This document shows, piece by piece, positions 19,739-32,472 of a DNA stretch of 64,000 nt; position 1 is the first letter of the stretch, and the number at the start of each line of letters is the position of its first letter. The notes under the pieces were generated by a model. The model ran no database searches. It saw only the letters and a list, made by a program, of their open reading frames with translations, and was not told where the DNA came from. This stretch comes from Enterococcus mundtii (GTDB lineage Bacteria; Bacillota; Bacilli; Lactobacillales; Enterococcaceae): assembly GCF_003957375.1 (NCBI RefSeq), contig NZ_CP025473.1:62001-126000 (forward strand), written 5' to 3'. The translations under genes were made by a program, and so were the position numbers.

Positions 19739-20173
19739 ATGTTAGTACCTAAACGTGTAAAACACCGTCGTGAATTCCGCGGAAAAATGCGTGGTGAAGC
19801 AAAAGGCGGAAAAGAAGTAGCATTCGGTGAATACGGCTTACAAGCTGTTGAATCACACTGGATCACAAACCGTCAGATCGAAGCTTCTCGTATTGCTATG
19901 ACTCGTTACATGAAACGTGGCGGGAAAGTATGGATCAAAATTTTCCCTCATAAATCATATACATCTAAAGCGATCGGCGTTCGTATGGGTAAAGGTAAAG
20001 GGGCTCCTGAAGGATGGGTTGCACCAGTAAAACGTGGTAAAATCATGTTTGAAATCGCAGGCGTATCTGAAGAAGTAGCTCGTGAAGCATTACGTTTAGC
20101 TTCTCACAAATTACCAATGAAAACTAAGATCGTAAAACGTGAGGAAATGGGTGGTGAATCGAATGAAGGTTAA
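19739..20173 (+). CDS. rplP: 50S ribosomal protein L16
   Basis: 144 residues. Helps place A-site tRNA on the 50S subunit. It begins [19 protein letters not shown] and contains [22 protein letters not shown] comes two bases after rpsC and uses AAAGGAGGG within the end of rpsC. The stop lies inside rpmC. Confidence 0.98.
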   Translation: MLVPKRVKHRREFRGKMRGEAKGGKEVAFGEYGLQAVESHWITNRQIEASRIAMTRYMKRGGKVWIKIFPHKSYTSKAIGVRMGKGKGAPEGWVAPVKRGKIMFEIAGVSEEVAREALRLASHKLPMKTKIVKREEMGGESNEG

Positions 20174-20351
20174 AGAAATCAGAGAATTAACCACTGCCGA
20201 AATGCTTGATCAAGAAAAACAATTAAAAGAAGAATTGTTTAATCTTAGATTCCAATTAGCAACAGGTCAATTAGAAAACACTGCACGTATTAAAGAAGTA
20301 CGTAAATCGATTGCACGCATCAAAACAGTTTTGCGTGAACAAGCTAAGTAA
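20163..20351 (+). CDS. rpmC: 50S ribosomal protein L29
   Basis: 62 residues. Two-helix protein at the tunnel exit. It reads [19 protein letters not shown] and later [22 protein letters not shown] 20163 overlaps the rplP end by 11 bases and uses GGGTGGTG inside rplP; the in-frame start at 20139 would add non-family residues. Confidence 0.97.
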   Translation: MKVKEIRELTTAEMLDQEKQLKEELFNLRFQLATGQLENTARIKEVRKSIARIKTVLREQAK

Positions 20352-20375
20352 TTATGGAAGGAGGCCATTAAGCGT

Positions 20376-20642
20376 ATGACTGAAGAAAGAAATCAACGCA
20401 AAGTTTATCAAGGTCGCGTGGTATCAGACAAAATGGATAAAACAATTACCGTTGCTGTCGAAACAAAGAAAAACCACCCTATTTACGGTAAACGCATGAA
20501 CTACTCTAAGAAGTACAAAGTACATGATGAAAACAACACAGCAAAAGTTGGCGACATCGTGAGAATTATGGAAACTCGTCCATTATCAGCTACAAAACGT
20601 TTCCGTTTGTTGGAAATAGTCGAAGAAGCAGTTATTATCTAA
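20376..20642 (+). CDS. rpsQ: 30S ribosomal protein S17
   Basis: 88 residues. Primary 16S-binding OB-fold protein. It reads [19 protein letters not shown], then [23 protein letters not shown] follows GGAAGGAGG. Confidence 0.97.
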   Translation: MTEERNQRKVYQGRVVSDKMDKTITVAVETKKNHPIYGKRMNYSKKYKVHDENNTAKVGDIVRIMETRPLSATKRFRLLEIVEEAVII

Positions 20643-20645
20643 TAA

Positions 20646-21068
<423 letters not shown>

Positions 21069-21104
21069 TCTTGAGACACTTAACAAAGGAGGTGCGAAAC
21101 AGTT

Positions 21105-21413
21105 ATGTTTGTTAAAAAAGGCGATAAAGTTAAAGTGATCACCGGTAAAGACAAAAACAAAGAAGGCGTTGTGTTAGCAGCGTTTCCTAAACAAGATAAA
21201 GTGGTTGTCGAAGGTGTGAACATGATCAAAAAACACCAAAAACCTTCTCAAGCTGCTCCTCAAGGTGGGATTGTTGAGATGGAAGCGCCACTTCACGTTT
21301 CTAACGTGATGGTCATCGACTCTACTGGTGTAGCTGGCCGTGTTGGCTACAAAGAAGTAGACGGAAAAAAAGTCCGTGTTTCTAAAAAAACCGGTGAAGT
21401 TTTAGATAAATAA
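21105..21413 (+). CDS. rplX: 50S ribosomal protein L24
   Basis: 102 residues. Assembly initiator with a KOW motif ([20 protein letters not shown] at 4-23). ATG follows AAAGGAGGTGCG. Confidence 0.98.
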   Translation: MFVKKGDKVKVITGKDKNKEGVVLAAFPKQDKVVVEGVNMIKKHQKPSQAAPQGGIVEMEAPLHVSNVMVIDSTGVAGRVGYKEVDGKKVRVSKKTGEVLDK

Positions 21414-21441
21414 AAAGTTTAAGGAAGGAGGGTCTTACTGA

Positions 21442-21981
21442 ATGAACCGCCTAAAAGAAAAATATCTTAAAGAAGTAACTCCATCATTGATGGAAAAATT
21501 TAACTATAGCTCTGTTATGCAAACACCTAAAGTTGAAAAAATCGTCATCAACATGGGTGTTGGTGATGCGGTATCAAACGCTAAAAACTTAGACAAAGCA
21601 GTTGAAGAACTAACTTTGATCACTGGACAAAAACCAATGATTACAAAAGCTAAAAAATCAATCGCTGGATTCCGTTTACGTGAAGGAATGCCAATTGGAG
21701 CAAAAGTTACCTTACGCGGAGAAAGAATGTACGAATTTTTAGATAAATTAGTATCAGTTTCTCTACCACGTGTACGTGACTTCCATGGTGTAAGTAAAAA
21801 AGCCTTTGATGGTCGTGGAAACTACACTTTAGGTATTAAAGAACAATTGATCTTCCCAGAAGTAGATTATGATTTAGTAGATAAAGTACGTGGTATGGAC
21901 ATCGTCATTGTAACGACAGCGAACACAGATGAAGAATCTCGTGAGTTGTTGACACAATTAGGCATGCCATTCCAAAAATAA
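21442..21981 (+). CDS. rplE: 50S ribosomal protein L5
   Basis: 179 residues. Carries 5S rRNA into the central protuberance. It begins [20 protein letters not shown] and contains [13 protein letters not shown] and [23 protein letters not shown] follows GGAAGGAGGG. Confidence 0.98.
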   Translation: MNRLKEKYLKEVTPSLMEKFNYSSVMQTPKVEKIVINMGVGDAVSNAKNLDKAVEELTLITGQKPMITKAKKSIAGFRLREGMPIGAKVTLRGERMYEFLDKLVSVSLPRVRDFHGVSKKAFDGRGNYTLGIKEQLIFPEVDYDLVDKVRGMDIVIVTTANTDEESRELLTQLGMPFQK

Positions 21982-21999
21982 TTAAAGGAGGCGAACTAC

Positions 22000-22185
22000 G
22001 TGGCTAAAAAATCAATGATTGCTAAAAACAAACGTCCTGCAAAACATTCAACACAAGCTTATACTCGTTGCGAACGTTGCGGACGTCCACATTCAGTTTA
22101 TCGTAAGTTCCATCTTTGCCGTATTTGCTTCCGCGAACTTGCCTATAAAGGTCAAATTCCCGGCGTGAAGAAAGCTAGCTGGTAA
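22000..22185 (+). CDS. rpsN: 30S ribosomal protein S14, short zinc-binding type
   Basis: 61 residues, the type Z form with two CxxC pairs (CERC and CRIC) for one zinc. It begins [18 protein letters not shown] from a GTG after AAAGGAGG. Firmicutes often carry a second, zinc-free S14 elsewhere for zinc starvation; it is not in this window. Confidence 0.97.
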   Translation: MAKKSMIAKNKRPAKHSTQAYTRCERCGRPHSVYRKFHLCRICFRELAYKGQIPGVKKASW

Positions 22186-22221
22186 AAAAGTAAATTCGCA
22201 TAAGAAGGAGGTAAAAGTTCA

Positions 22222-22620
22222 ATGGTCATGACAGATCCAATTGCAGATTTTCTAACTCGTATCCGTAATGCAAACATGGTTAAACATGAGGCTTTAGAAG
22301 TTCCTGCATCAAAAATTAAACGTGACATCGCTGAAATCTTGAAACGTGAAGGTTTCGTCCGTGATGTTGAATATATCGAAGATGACAAGCAAGGCGTGAT
22401 CCGTGTTTTCCTAAAATTCGGTAAAAGCGGCGAACGTGTTATTACAAACTTAAAACGTATTTCTAAACCAGGTTTACGTGTTTATGTTAAAGCTGGCGAA
22501 GTGCCAAAAGTTTTAAATGGCTTAGGTATCGCTATTATTTCGACTTCTGAAGGTGTTGTCACTGATAAAGAAGCTCGTGAGAAAAACATCGGCGGCGAAG
22601 TTATCGCTTACGTATGGTAA
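22222..22620 (+). CDS. rpsH: 30S ribosomal protein S8
   Basis: 132 residues. Central-domain 16S-binding protein and, in E. coli, the spc-operon repressor. It begins [18 protein letters not shown] and ends [17 protein letters not shown]... [12 protein letters not shown] follows GAAGGAGG. Confidence 0.98.
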   Translation: MVMTDPIADFLTRIRNANMVKHEALEVPASKIKRDIAEILKREGFVRDVEYIEDDKQGVIRVFLKFGKSGERVITNLKRISKPGLRVYVKAGEVPKVLNGLGIAIISTSEGVVTDKEAREKNIGGEVIAYVW

Positions 22621-22651
22621 TCAAGTAGAATCTACAAGGAGGTGTCTTTAA

Positions 22652-23188
22652 GTGAGCCGTATTGGAAATAAGATCGTTGTGATCCCTGAAGGAGTAACTA
22701 TCACTCAAGATGGAAACAACGTTACAGTTAAAGGACCAAAAGGGGAATTGACTCGTGAATTTTCTGCTGATATCAAAATGAATATCGAAGGAAATGAAGT
22801 GACATTCACTCGTCCAAATGACAGTAAAGAAATGAAAACTATCCATGGAACAACTCGTGCTAACTTCAACAACATGGTTGTAGGTGTTAGTGAAGGTTTC
22901 CAAAAAGGATTAGAATTAATCGGGGTTGGGTACCGTGCGCAAATGCAAGGAACAAAACTTGTATTGAACGTTGGTTACTCACATCCAGTAGAAATCACAC
23001 CACCAGCTGGCGTGACTGTTGAAGTACCATCTAACACACAAGTAATTGTGAAGGGTGCGAACAAAGAAGAAGTTGGCGAATTAGCTGCGAACATCCGTGG
23101 TACTCGTCCTCCAGAACCTTATAAAGGTAAAGGTATTCGTTATGTTGGCGAATTCGTACGCCGTAAAGAAGGTAAAACTGGTAAATAA
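22652..23188 (+). CDS. rplF: 50S ribosomal protein L6
   Basis: 178 residues. Two-domain protein near the factor-binding site. It begins [18 protein letters not shown] from a GTG after CAAGGAGGTG and has the C-terminal motif [16 protein letters not shown]. An unusually long spacer follows. Confidence 0.98.
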   Translation: MSRIGNKIVVIPEGVTITQDGNNVTVKGPKGELTREFSADIKMNIEGNEVTFTRPNDSKEMKTIHGTTRANFNNMVVGVSEGFQKGLELIGVGYRAQMQGTKLVLNVGYSHPVEITPPAGVTVEVPSNTQVIVKGANKEEVGELAANIRGTRPPEPYKGKGIRYVGEFVRRKEGKTGK

Positions 23189-23205
23189 TCGTTTCGAAAA
23201 ATTTC

Positions 23206-23326
23206 ATAGAAGCCAGCAGCAGGAAAAAAGGATTTTGCTGAAGTATTTCTTCATTAAGAGAGAGTTTACTTGTGCCGCAGCTTCTATTTTTTCAAAACTG
23301 ATCATTTCTACTGTCTGACAGTAGAA
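23206..23326 (+). other. Two hairpins in the rplF-rplR spacer
   Basis: ATAGAAGC (23206) pairs with GCTTCTAT (23280-23287) around an inner CAGCA/TGCTG hairpin, and a six-T run follows, as in a terminator. It is followed by a perfect 9-base stem TTCTACTGT/ACAGTAGAA with a 3-base loop at 23306-23326, just before the rplR ribosome-binding site. The 163-base spacer contrasts with gaps of roughly 10-40 bases elsewhere in this operon. It may attenuate or process the message. Confidence 0.5.
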
Positions 23327-23351
23327 AAATAAAAATAAAGAGGTGACAATT

Positions 23352-23708
23352 GTGATTACAAAACCAGATAAGAACAAAACACGTCAAAAGAGACACCGTC
23401 GTGTACGTAACACTATCTCTGGTACTGCTGAGCGCCCACGCTTGAACGTTTTTCGTTCTAACAAAAACATCTACGCGCAACTTATTGATGACGTAGCGGG
23501 TGTAACGCTAGCAAGTGCCTCTACCTTGGATAAAGAAATTTCAGGTGGAACAAAAACAGAAGCAGCACAAGCTGTCGGTAAATTAGTTGCTGAACGCGCA
23601 GCTGAAAAAGGCATTAAAGTCGTAGTCTTTGACCGTGGTGGATACCTTTACCATGGCCGTGTGCAAGCTTTAGCTGAAGCTGCTCGCGAAAATGGACTAG
23701 AATTTTAG
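23352..23708 (+). CDS. rplR: 50S ribosomal protein L18
   Basis: 118 residues with the GTG at 23352, giving the family start [19 protein letters not shown]; the GTG at 23343 overlaps the ribosome-binding site AAAGAGGTGA. It binds 5S rRNA with L5. C-terminal [18 protein letters not shown] is typical. Confidence 0.97.
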   Translation: MITKPDKNKTRQKRHRRVRNTISGTAERPRLNVFRSNKNIYAQLIDDVAGVTLASASTLDKEISGGTKTEAAQAVGKLVAERAAEKGIKVVVFDRGGYLYHGRVQALAEAARENGLEF

Positions 23709-23728
23709 AAGAAGGAGGAATACCATTC

Positions 23729-24229
23729 ATGGTTTATATCGATCCAAAACATTTGGAATTAGAAGACCGCGTTGTTGCAATTAACCGTGTAACAAAAGTT
23801 GTTAAAGGTGGACGTCGTCTACGTTTTGCTGCTTTAGTTGTTGTCGGTGACAAAAACGGACACGTAGGATTTGGTACTGGTAAAGCACAAGAAGTACCTG
23901 AAGCGATCCGTAAAGCAATTGAAGATGCGAAGAAAAACTTAATTGAAGTACCTATGGTTGGTTCAACAATCCCACACGAAGTAATTGGTGCTTTTAGTGG
24001 CGGTAGAATCCTAATGAAACCTGCTGTTGAAGGTTCTGGGGTTGCTGCTGGTGGACCAGTTCGTGCCGTATTAGAATTAGCAGGGGTAGCAGATATCACT
24101 TCTAAATCTTTAGGCTCAAACACACCAATCAACGTTGTTCGCGCAACTGTTGAAGGTTTGAAACAATTAAAACGTGCTGAAGAAGTTGCAGCTCTACGCG
24201 GCAAATCAGTGGAAGAATTAATCGGATAA
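23729..24229 (+). CDS. rpsE: 30S ribosomal protein S5
   Basis: 166 residues. mRNA-entry and fidelity protein. It begins [19 protein letters not shown], then [20 protein letters not shown]. The loop where spectinomycin-resistance changes occur (TKVVKGGRR) looks normal. ATG follows AGAAGGAGG. Confidence 0.98.
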   Translation: MVYIDPKHLELEDRVVAINRVTKVVKGGRRLRFAALVVVGDKNGHVGFGTGKAQEVPEAIRKAIEDAKKNLIEVPMVGSTIPHEVIGAFSGGRILMKPAVEGSGVAAGGPVRAVLELAGVADITSKSLGSNTPINVVRATVEGLKQLKRAEEVAALRGKSVEELIG

Positions 24230-24243
24230 GGAGGACAAACATA

Positions 24244-24423
24244 ATGGCTGAATTAAAAGTAACTTTAAAACGCAGTATTATCGGACGTCCTCAAAACCAA
24301 CGCGATACTGTTAAAGCGTTAGGTCTTACAAAGATTAACAGTTCTGTGGTTAAGCCTGCTAATGAAGCAATCAAAGGCATGATCAACACTGTTTCTCACT
24401 TAGTGGACGTTGAAGAAGTTTAA
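24244..24423 (+). CDS. rpmD: 50S ribosomal protein L30
   Basis: 59 residues. It begins [20 protein letters not shown] and continues [16 protein letters not shown], the conserved L30 core. ATG follows AAGGAGGACAAACATA, 14 bases after rpsE. Short but unmistakable, in the standard place between rpsE and rplO. Confidence 0.96.
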   Translation: MAELKVTLKRSIIGRPQNQRDTVKALGLTKINSSVVKPANEAIKGMINTVSHLVDVEEV

Positions 24424-24471
24424 TTAAACAAATAAAATAAGAATTAGGACAATTAAGGAGGTGCCAAACCT

Positions 24472-24911
24472 ATGAAACTTCATGAATTAAAACCCGCTGA
24501 AGGTTCACGCCAAGTACGTAACCGTGTTGGTCGTGGTACTTCTTCAGGTAACGGAAAAACTGCCGGACGTGGTCAAAAAGGACAAAAAGCTCGTTCAGGC
24601 GGTGGTGTACGTCTAGGATTCGAAGGGGGACAAACACCATTGTTCCGTCGTTTACCAAAACGTGGATTTACAAATGTTAACCGTAAGGACTACGCAGTCG
24701 TTAATTTAGATGTCTTGAATCGCTTTGAAGACGGAGCTGAAGTAACTCCTGTTGCTTTAGTAGAAGCTGGAATCGTGAAAAACGAAAAAGCTGGAATCAA
24801 AGTTTTAGCTAACGGAGAATTGAACAAAAAGTTAACTGTGAAAGCAGCTAAATTCTCTAAAGCAGCACAAGAAGCAATCGAAGCGGCTGGTGGCTCTGTT
24901 GAGGTGATCTA

Positions 24912-24912
<1 letters not shown>
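24472..24912 (+). CDS. rplO: 50S ribosomal protein L15
   Basis: 146 residues. It begins [20 protein letters not shown] with the Gly-rich stretch [19 protein letters not shown] (residues 20-38). ATG follows TAAGGAGGTGCC. The stop overlaps the secY start. Confidence 0.98.
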
Positions 24913-26914
<2,002 letters not shown>

Positions 26915-26953
26915 CACGATTGCCCGTAGCCGACTTGCATTAAGCAGTTACTC

Positions 26954-26982
26954 TTGTCAAGTTCAATAAATTATGATAGAAT
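26954..26982 (+). promoter_or_regulatory. Promoter upstream of infA
   Basis: TTGTCA, 17 bases, TAGAAT, with TGA just before the -10 (extended -10). It gives the infA-rpmJ-rpsM-rpsK-rpoA-rplQ group its own start. A perfect CTAGAG/CTCTAG hairpin with AATC loop lies in the leader at 26998-27013. Confidence 0.75.
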
Positions 26983-27104
26983 ATGTCAGTCCGACTTCTA
27001 GAGAATCCTCTAGATGATCCATTTTGAGAATTTTGAGGTGGGAACTGCAGTTTCCGCCATTTTATCGTGTGAAAATGCGAAACAAGTACAAGGAGGTACT
27101 GTGC

Positions 27105-27323
27105 GTGGCAAAAGAAGATATGATTGAAGTCGAAGGTACAGTCGTCGAAACTTTGCCGAATGCAATGTTTAAAGTTGAACTAGAAAACGGACACCAAGTT
27201 CTTGCTACTGTTTCAGGTAAAATTCGTATGCACTACATTCGTATTCTACCTGGTGACAAAGTGACGGTTGAATTGTCTCCATATGATTTAAACCGTGGCC
27301 GTATTACTTATCGCTTTAAATAA
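27105..27323 (+). CDS. infA: Translation initiation factor IF-1
   Basis: 72 residues, exact family length from the GTG at 27105 (after ACAAGGAGGTACTGTGC). It reads [19 protein letters not shown], then [22 protein letters not shown]-fold factor that binds the 30S A site during initiation. Confidence 0.98.
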   Translation: MAKEDMIEVEGTVVETLPNAMFKVELENGHQVLATVSGKIRMHYIRILPGDKVTVELSPYDLNRGRITYRFK

Positions 27324-27355
27324 TTGTACTCCGTAAAACTACAGGAGGTATTATC

Positions 27356-27472
27356 ATGAAAGTAAGACCATCAGTAAAACCAATGTGTGAACATTGTAAA
27401 GTAATTCGTCGTAAAGGACGCGTTATGGTGATTTGCCCAGCAAATCCAAAACATAAACAACGTCAAGGATAA
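27356..27472 (+). CDS. rpmJ: 50S ribosomal protein L36
   Basis: 38 residues, zinc-binding form: [20 protein letters not shown], then a third Cys in [17 protein letters not shown] follows ACAGGAGGTATTATC. It lies in the standard place between infA and rpsM. Confidence 0.97.
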   Translation: MKVRPSVKPMCEHCKVIRRKGRVMVICPANPKHKQRQG

Positions 27473-27489
27473 ATGGAGGTGCACTAAAT

Positions 27490-27855
27490 ATGGCTCGTAT
27501 TGCAGGAGTAGATATTCCTCGTGATAAACGTGTAGTAGTTTCACTTACTTATATCTATGGTATTGGTAACACTACTGCGAAACAAATCTTAGCTAATGCT
27601 GGCGTATCTGAAGATGTTCGCGTTCGTGAATTAACGAATGAACAAACAGATGCTATCCGTGCAGAAGTAGATAAATTAAAAGTTGAAGGGGATCTTCGTC
27701 GTGAAGTGAACTTAAACATCAAACGCTTGATGGAAATCGGTTCTTACCGTGGAATCCGTCACCGTCGTGGATTGCCTGTTCGTGGACAAAACACGAAAAA
27801 CAATGCACGCACTCGTAAAGGCCCAGCTCGCGCTATCGCTGGCAAGAAAAAATAA
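27490..27855 (+). CDS. rpsM: 30S ribosomal protein S13
   Basis: 121 residues. Head protein that touches P-site tRNA and the 50S bridge. It begins [19 protein letters not shown] and contains [17 protein letters not shown] follows ATGGAGGTGC. Confidence 0.98.
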   Translation: MARIAGVDIPRDKRVVVSLTYIYGIGNTTAKQILANAGVSEDVRVRELTNEQTDAIRAEVDKLKVEGDLRREVNLNIKRLMEIGSYRGIRHRRGLPVRGQNTKNNARTRKGPARAIAGKKK

Positions 27856-27882
27856 TTCTTAAGTGAAGGAGGTTAAATCTTC

Positions 27883-28272
27883 ATGGTAGCAAAAAAAGTG
27901 AATCGTAAACGCCGTGTGAAAAAGAATATAGAAGCTGGGATTGCACATATCCACTCTACATTCAACAACACAATCATCATGATCACTGATACTCACGGAA
28001 ATGCTTTAGCGTGGTCATCAGCTGGTTCATTAGGCTTCAAAGGAAGCAAAAAATCAACTCCTTTTGCCGCTCAAATGGCAGCAGAAACAGCTACAAAAGC
28101 AGCAATGGAACACGGATTAAAAACTGTTGAAGTAACAGTTAAGGGACCTGGTTCTGGACGTGAAGCAGCAATTCGTTCATTACAAGCAACAGGTTTAGAA
28201 GTGACTGCAATTCGTGACGTGACTCCAGTTCCTCATAATGGTGCCCGCCCTCCAAAACGCCGTCGTGTTTAA
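27883..28272 (+). CDS. rpsK: 30S ribosomal protein S11
   Basis: 129 residues. Platform protein near the mRNA exit. It reads [19 protein letters not shown], then [20 protein letters not shown] and the C-terminal [14 protein letters not shown] follows GAAGGAGGTT. Confidence 0.98.
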   Translation: MVAKKVNRKRRVKKNIEAGIAHIHSTFNNTIIMITDTHGNALAWSSAGSLGFKGSKKSTPFAAQMAAETATKAAMEHGLKTVEVTVKGPGSGREAAIRSLQATGLEVTAIRDVTPVPHNGARPPKRRRV

Positions 28273-28351
28273 TGAGTGCCTCTCATTTTGAGTTCTATTA
28301 GTAACGTCATTGAACAAGACACTTTTCGTTTTGAAAGGGGTAAAGATAAGA

Positions 28352-29290
28352 ATGATTGAGTTCGAAAAACCAAGAATCGCAAAAATTGATGAAGAAAAAG
28401 ATTATGGCAAGTTCATCGTTGAACCTCTTGAAAGAGGGTATGGGACTACTTTAGGGAATTCCCTACGTCGTATTTTATTATCTTCTTTGCCAGGTGCTGC
28501 CATCACTAATATTCAAATCGATGGTGTACTGCATGAATTCTCTACCATCAAAGGTGTTAGAGAAGACGTCACTCAAATCATCTTGAACATTAAAGGTTTA
28601 GCACTGAAAATGTATGGTCAAGAAGAAAAAACCCTTGAAATCGATATTACCGGACCTGCTACAGTAACTGCTGGCGATATTATCGTTGATAGTGAGGTAG
28701 AAATTCTTAACAAAGATATGTACATCTGCAGTGTATCTGAAGGTGCTACGTTCCATGCTCGCCTAACGGTGAAACCAGGACGTGGTTATGTTCAAGCAGA
28801 TGAAAACAAAAAAGAAGACATGCCAATTGGTGTTCTTCCCGTCGATTCAATCTACACGCCTGTACGTCGTGTCAACTACCAAGTAGAAAACACACGTGTT
28901 GGACATCGTGAAGATTTTGATAAATTGACAATGGAGATCTGGACAGATGGTTCAATCGAACCATTGGAAGCAATGAGTTTATCTGCAAAAATCATGACTG
29001 AACATTTAGACATCTTTGTCAACCTAACTGATGAAGCGAAAAACGCTGAAATCATGGTCGAAAAAGAAGAAACACAAAAAGAAAAAATGTTAGAAATGAC
29101 GATTGAAGAATTAGACTTATCTGTTCGCTCTTATAATTGCTTAAAACGTGCAGGAATCAATACTGTACAAGAACTTACGAATAAATCTGAGCCAGAAATG
29201 ATCAAAGTCCGTAACTTAGGACGTAAATCATTGGAAGAAGTTAAAGCAAAATTGCATGACTTAGGTTTAGGTTTACGTAAAGAAGATTAA
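28352..29290 (+). CDS. rpoA: RNA polymerase alpha subunit
   Basis: 312 residues. N-terminal assembly domain ([20 protein letters not shown]) and C-terminal DNA- and regulator-binding domain with two helix-hairpin-helix parts ([37 protein letters not shown]). ATG 28352 follows GAAAGGGGTAAAG and gives the family start [14 protein letters not shown]; the frame is open back to 28310 but without family similarity. Confidence 0.98.
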   Translation: MIEFEKPRIAKIDEEKDYGKFIVEPLERGYGTTLGNSLRRILLSSLPGAAITNIQIDGVLHEFSTIKGVREDVTQIILNIKGLALKMYGQEEKTLEIDITGPATVTAGDIIVDSEVEILNKDMYICSVSEGATFHARLTVKPGRGYVQADENKKEDMPIGVLPVDSIYTPVRRVNYQVENTRVGHREDFDKLTMEIWTDGSIEPLEAMSLSAKIMTEHLDIFVNLTDEAKNAEIMVEKEETQKEKMLEMTIEELDLSVRSYNCLKRAGINTVQELTNKSEPEMIKVRNLGRKSLEEVKAKLHDLGLGLRKED

Positions 29291-29316
29291 ACCTTTTACG
29301 AAGGAGGGAAACCAAC

Positions 29317-29697
29317 GTGAGTTATCGTAAACTAGGACGCACATCTAGCCAACGTAAAGCGATGTTGCGTGATTTAACAACTGACTTATTAATTAATGAA
29401 CGTATTGTGACTACAGAAGCTCGTGCGAAAGAAGTTCGCTCAACTGCTGAAAAAATGATCACTTTAGGCAAACGCGGAGACTTACATGCACGTCGTCAAG
29501 CTGCGGCTTTCGTACGTAATGAAGTTGCTAGCGTGCGTGAAGAAAATGAGGAAATCGTTATCGAATCAGCTTTACAAAAGTTATTCAACGATATTGCACC
29601 TCGTTATGCTGAACGTCAAGGTGGCTACACTCGTATCTTGAAGACAGAACCAAGACGCGGAGACGGAGCACCAATGGTTGTCTTAGAACTTGTCTAA
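29317..29697 (+). CDS. rplQ: 50S ribosomal protein L17
   Basis: 126 residues. Exit-tunnel protein. It begins [20 protein letters not shown] from a GTG after GAAGGAGGGAAACCAAC. Last gene of the ribosomal super-operon. Confidence 0.98.
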   Translation: MSYRKLGRTSSQRKAMLRDLTTDLLINERIVTTEARAKEVRSTAEKMITLGKRGDLHARRQAAAFVRNEVASVREENEEIVIESALQKLFNDIAPRYAERQGGYTRILKTEPRRGDGAPMVVLELV

Positions 29698-29714
29698 AAT
29701 CACACTAATAACAT

Positions 29715-29837
29715 CACTTTATGGATGATTCTTTTAGAGTGTTATGATGTTGGAAGTTACTTATTCCGAGTCTAGCTCAGCGCTGCTCCCCAAGCGATTC
29801 GTTTGGGGAGTATGCACTCATCATAAAGTGTTTTTTT
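29715..29837 (+). terminator. Large composite terminator of the ribosomal super-operon
   Basis: An outer stem CACTTTATGGATGA / TCATCATAAAGTG (one bulge) encloses about 90 bases, including a perfect inner hairpin CTCCCCAA/TTTGGGGAG at 29786-29809, and is followed directly by seven T. The enclosed domain is much larger than in an ordinary terminator. Confidence 0.65.
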
Positions 29838-29874
29838 GTACCTTCAATTAACTGTCAAGACAGTCTTGAGGGTA
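29838..29874. repeat. Inverted repeat before the ECF genes
   Basis: TACCTTCAA pairs with TTGAGGGTA around a second stem ACTGT/ACAGT with a CAAG loop. On the minus strand it is preceded by a T-rich run rather than followed by one. No function is evident. A weak promoter-like pair (TTGAAA, 17 bases, TAGGGT) lies at 29904-29932, upstream of ecfA1. Confidence 0.45.
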
Positions 29875-29965
29875 TAAAAAAACATTTTAAAAATTAGAAA
29901 TGATTGAAAACTAAGCAGTTTTTTGATAGGGTTAATAGGAACTTTAGGATGAAGAGGGAGTACTT

Positions 29966-30805
29966 ATGGAGCCGATTATTGAATTAGGAAAGATTAATTA
30001 CAAATACCAACCAGAAGATTTACGACCAGCATTGAAAGATGTTTCTTTTACGATCAATAAAGGAGAATGGATCGCGATTATCGGGCACAATGGTTCTGGT
30101 AAATCAACGCTTGCAAAAACGATTAATGGCTTACTCCTTCCTGAGTCTGGGACGGTCAAGGTTGGTAATCAAATACTAAATGAAGAGAATATATGGATGA
30201 TCCGCCAAAAAGTCGGCATGGTCTTTCAAAATCCGGACAATCAATTTGTTGGGTCAACAGTAGAGGATGATGTGGCCTTTGGTTTAGAGAATCAAGGCAT
30301 TCCTCGAGAAGAAATGATCGTTCGAGTGAAAGATGCTCTTGGAAAAGTTCGAATGTCTGATTTTGCGACAAGAGAACCGGTTCGTCTTTCCGGTGGACAG
30401 AAACAACGTGTGGCGATTGCCGGTGTTGTAGCCCTCCGACCAGAAATCATCATCTTGGATGAAGCAACAAGTATGTTAGATCCTGAAGGTCGTGAAGAAG
30501 TCATCACAACGATCAAAGAAATCAAAGAGGAAAGTCAACTGACCGTTATTTCAATCACGCATGATATTGATGAAGCAGCCAATGCAAATCGTATTTTCGT
30601 GATGAAAGAAGGCGAACTAGTGAATGAAGGCACACCGAAGGAGATTTTCTCTGCCGGACCTGAACTAATCAATCTAGGGTTAGATTTGCCTTTTCCTGAA
30701 AAACTAAAAAGTGCCTTGAAAGAACGTGGCATTGATGTGCCTAAAGAATACATGACAGAAGAAAGGATGGTGGATTGGTTATGGACATCCGTTTTGAAAA
30801 AGTAA
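29966..30805 (+). CDS. ecfA1: ECF transporter ATPase A1
   Basis: One of two ATPases of the shared energy-coupling module that serves several vitamin-binding S components (riboflavin, folate, biotin and others) at the membrane. 279 residues: Walker [14 protein letters not shown]-loop [11 protein letters not shown], signature [13 protein letters not shown], Walker [20 protein letters not shown] follows GAAGAGGGAG. The rplQ-ecfA1-ecfA2-ecfT-truA order is common in Firmicutes. Confidence 0.97.
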   Translation: MEPIIELGKINYKYQPEDLRPALKDVSFTINKGEWIAIIGHNGSGKSTLAKTINGLLLPESGTVKVGNQILNEENIWMIRQKVGMVFQNPDNQFVGSTVEDDVAFGLENQGIPREEMIVRVKDALGKVRMSDFATREPVRLSGGQKQRVAIAGVVALRPEIIILDEATSMLDPEGREEVITTIKEIKEESQLTVISITHDIDEAANANRIFVMKEGELVNEGTPKEIFSAGPELINLGLDLPFPEKLKSALKERGIDVPKEYMTEERMVDWLWTSVLKK

Positions 30806-31650
30806 ACTTTACGTACCAACCGAACACACCATTCGAGCAACGAGCTTTATTTGATATTGACTTGTTGATCAAAGAAAATAGCTACACTGCATTAGTGGGT
30901 CATACTGGAAGTGGGAAATCCACCTTACTTCAGCATTTGAATGCGTTGATCAAACCGACGGAAGGAACCGTCAAAATCGGCGATCGTCAGATCAAACCAG
31001 ATACCGATAATAAAAATTTGAAACCGATTCGAAAAAAAGTCGGTATTGTTTTTCAATTTCCAGAGGCACAGTTGTTTGAAGAAACGGTCGCAAGAGATAT
31101 TGCGTTTGGCCCAAAAAACTTTGGTGTAAGTGAGGAAGAGGCGACTCTACTAGCAAAGGAGACCTTAGAACAAGTCGGCTTAGATGAGACGTATTTAGAA
31201 CGCTCGCCTTTCGAGCTGTCAGGTGGTCAAATGCGACGTGTAGCGATTGCCGGTGTTCTAGCTATGAAACCCGAAGTTCTCGTCTTAGATGAGCCGACAG
31301 CTGGGTTAGATCCACAAGGAAGAAAAGAAATGATGGATATGTTCTGGCGGTTGCATAAGGAACAGCAAATCACGATTGTTTTAGTCACCCATTTGATGGA
31401 TGATGTGGCAAACTATGCCGATTTTGTTTATGTATTGGAGAAAGGTCGCATTGTTAAGTGTGGAGAACCAAAAGAAGTCTTCCAACACCTTGAATGGTTA
31501 AAAGAACGGCAGTTAGGCGTACCAACAGCCACTGAGTTTGCAGAGGAACTACGAGTAAAAGGCATTCATTTTAATGAATTGCCGATCACCGCAGACGCAT
31601 TAGCGGACCAATTGGTCAAACTGGTGGGAGGTACTGCTCATGATGAATAA
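30781..31650 (+). CDS. ecfA2: ECF transporter ATPase A2
   Basis: Second ATPase of the module, 289 residues: Walker [14 protein letters not shown]-loop [11 protein letters not shown], signature [13 protein letters not shown], Walker [20 protein letters not shown] 30781 is chosen over TTG 30775; both overlap the end of ecfA1 and use GAAAGGATGGTGG inside it, so the genes are translationally coupled. Confidence 0.97.
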   Translation: MDIRFEKVNFTYQPNTPFEQRALFDIDLLIKENSYTALVGHTGSGKSTLLQHLNALIKPTEGTVKIGDRQIKPDTDNKNLKPIRKKVGIVFQFPEAQLFEETVARDIAFGPKNFGVSEEEATLLAKETLEQVGLDETYLERSPFELSGGQMRRVAIAGVLAMKPEVLVLDEPTAGLDPQGRKEMMDMFWRLHKEQQITIVLVTHLMDDVANYADFVYVLEKGRIVKCGEPKEVFQHLEWLKERQLGVPTATEFAEELRVKGIHFNELPITADALADQLVKLVGGTAHDE

Positions 31651-32437
31651 ATTGATTTTTGGTCGTTATATGCCTGGCGACTCATTTATCCATCGGTTAG
31701 ATCCACGTGCAAAGTTACTAGCAAGTTTCTATTTTATTGGCATTATCTTCTTAGCCAATAACTGGCAGACATATGCCTTATTAGCGGCGTTTACTTTATT
31801 TGCTGTTTTCTTGTCAAAAGTAGATATCAAATTCTTTATTCGAGGCATCCGTCCGTTGATCTGGTTGATCCTATTCACTGTAGGATTACAAGTACTGTTT
31901 ACAAGTGGTGGAGAAACGTATTGGAGTTGGGGGATTTTCAATATCACTCAATTTGGTGTAATGAACGGGCTATTCATTTTTTGTCGGTTTGTTTTGATTA
32001 TTTTTATGTCTACTTTATTGACACTGACAACGCCACCTTTAGAATTATCCGATGCGATCGAATATTTGTTACGACCATTGAAAGTTGTTCGCTTTCCAGT
32101 GCATGAAGTATCATTGATGCTTTCGATCGCTTTACGTTTTGTGCCGACATTGATGGACGAAACCGAAAAAATCATGAATGCACAGCGCGCACGTGGTGTT
32201 GACTTTGGCGAAGGAAGTCTAGTGCAAAAAATGAAAGCGGTGATTCCTTTACTGATTCCGCTATTTGTCAGCAGTTTCAATCGTGCGGAAGATCTGGCTA
32301 CAGCGATGGAAGCAAGAGGCTACCAAGGTGGAGAAGGTCGGACAAAATACCGTATCCTTCACTGGCACTTACAAGACACTGTTGTTATGGTTGCTTTTGG
32401 GCTCATGACCATCCTACTAGTGTTTATCCGTAGCTAA
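31640..32437 (+). CDS. ecfT: ECF transporter transmembrane subunit T
   Basis: Membrane scaffold joining the EcfA pair to S components, 265 residues with several hydrophobic segments. It carries the two Ala-Arg-Gly coupling motifs ([13 protein letters not shown] and [13 protein letters not shown]) that contact the ATPases. It overlaps the end of ecfA2 by 11 bases. The start may be either of two adjacent ATG codons (31640 or 31643). Confidence 0.96.
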   Translation: MMNKLIFGRYMPGDSFIHRLDPRAKLLASFYFIGIIFLANNWQTYALLAAFTLFAVFLSKVDIKFFIRGIRPLIWLILFTVGLQVLFTSGGETYWSWGIFNITQFGVMNGLFIFCRFVLIIFMSTLLTLTTPPLELSDAIEYLLRPLKVVRFPVHEVSLMLSIALRFVPTLMDETEKIMNAQRARGVDFGEGSLVQKMKAVIPLLIPLFVSSFNRAEDLATAMEARGYQGGEGRTKYRILHWHLQDTVVMVAFGLMTILLVFIRS

Positions 32438-32472
32438 ACCTATCAAAGATGAATGAGAACAGGGGAAGATGA

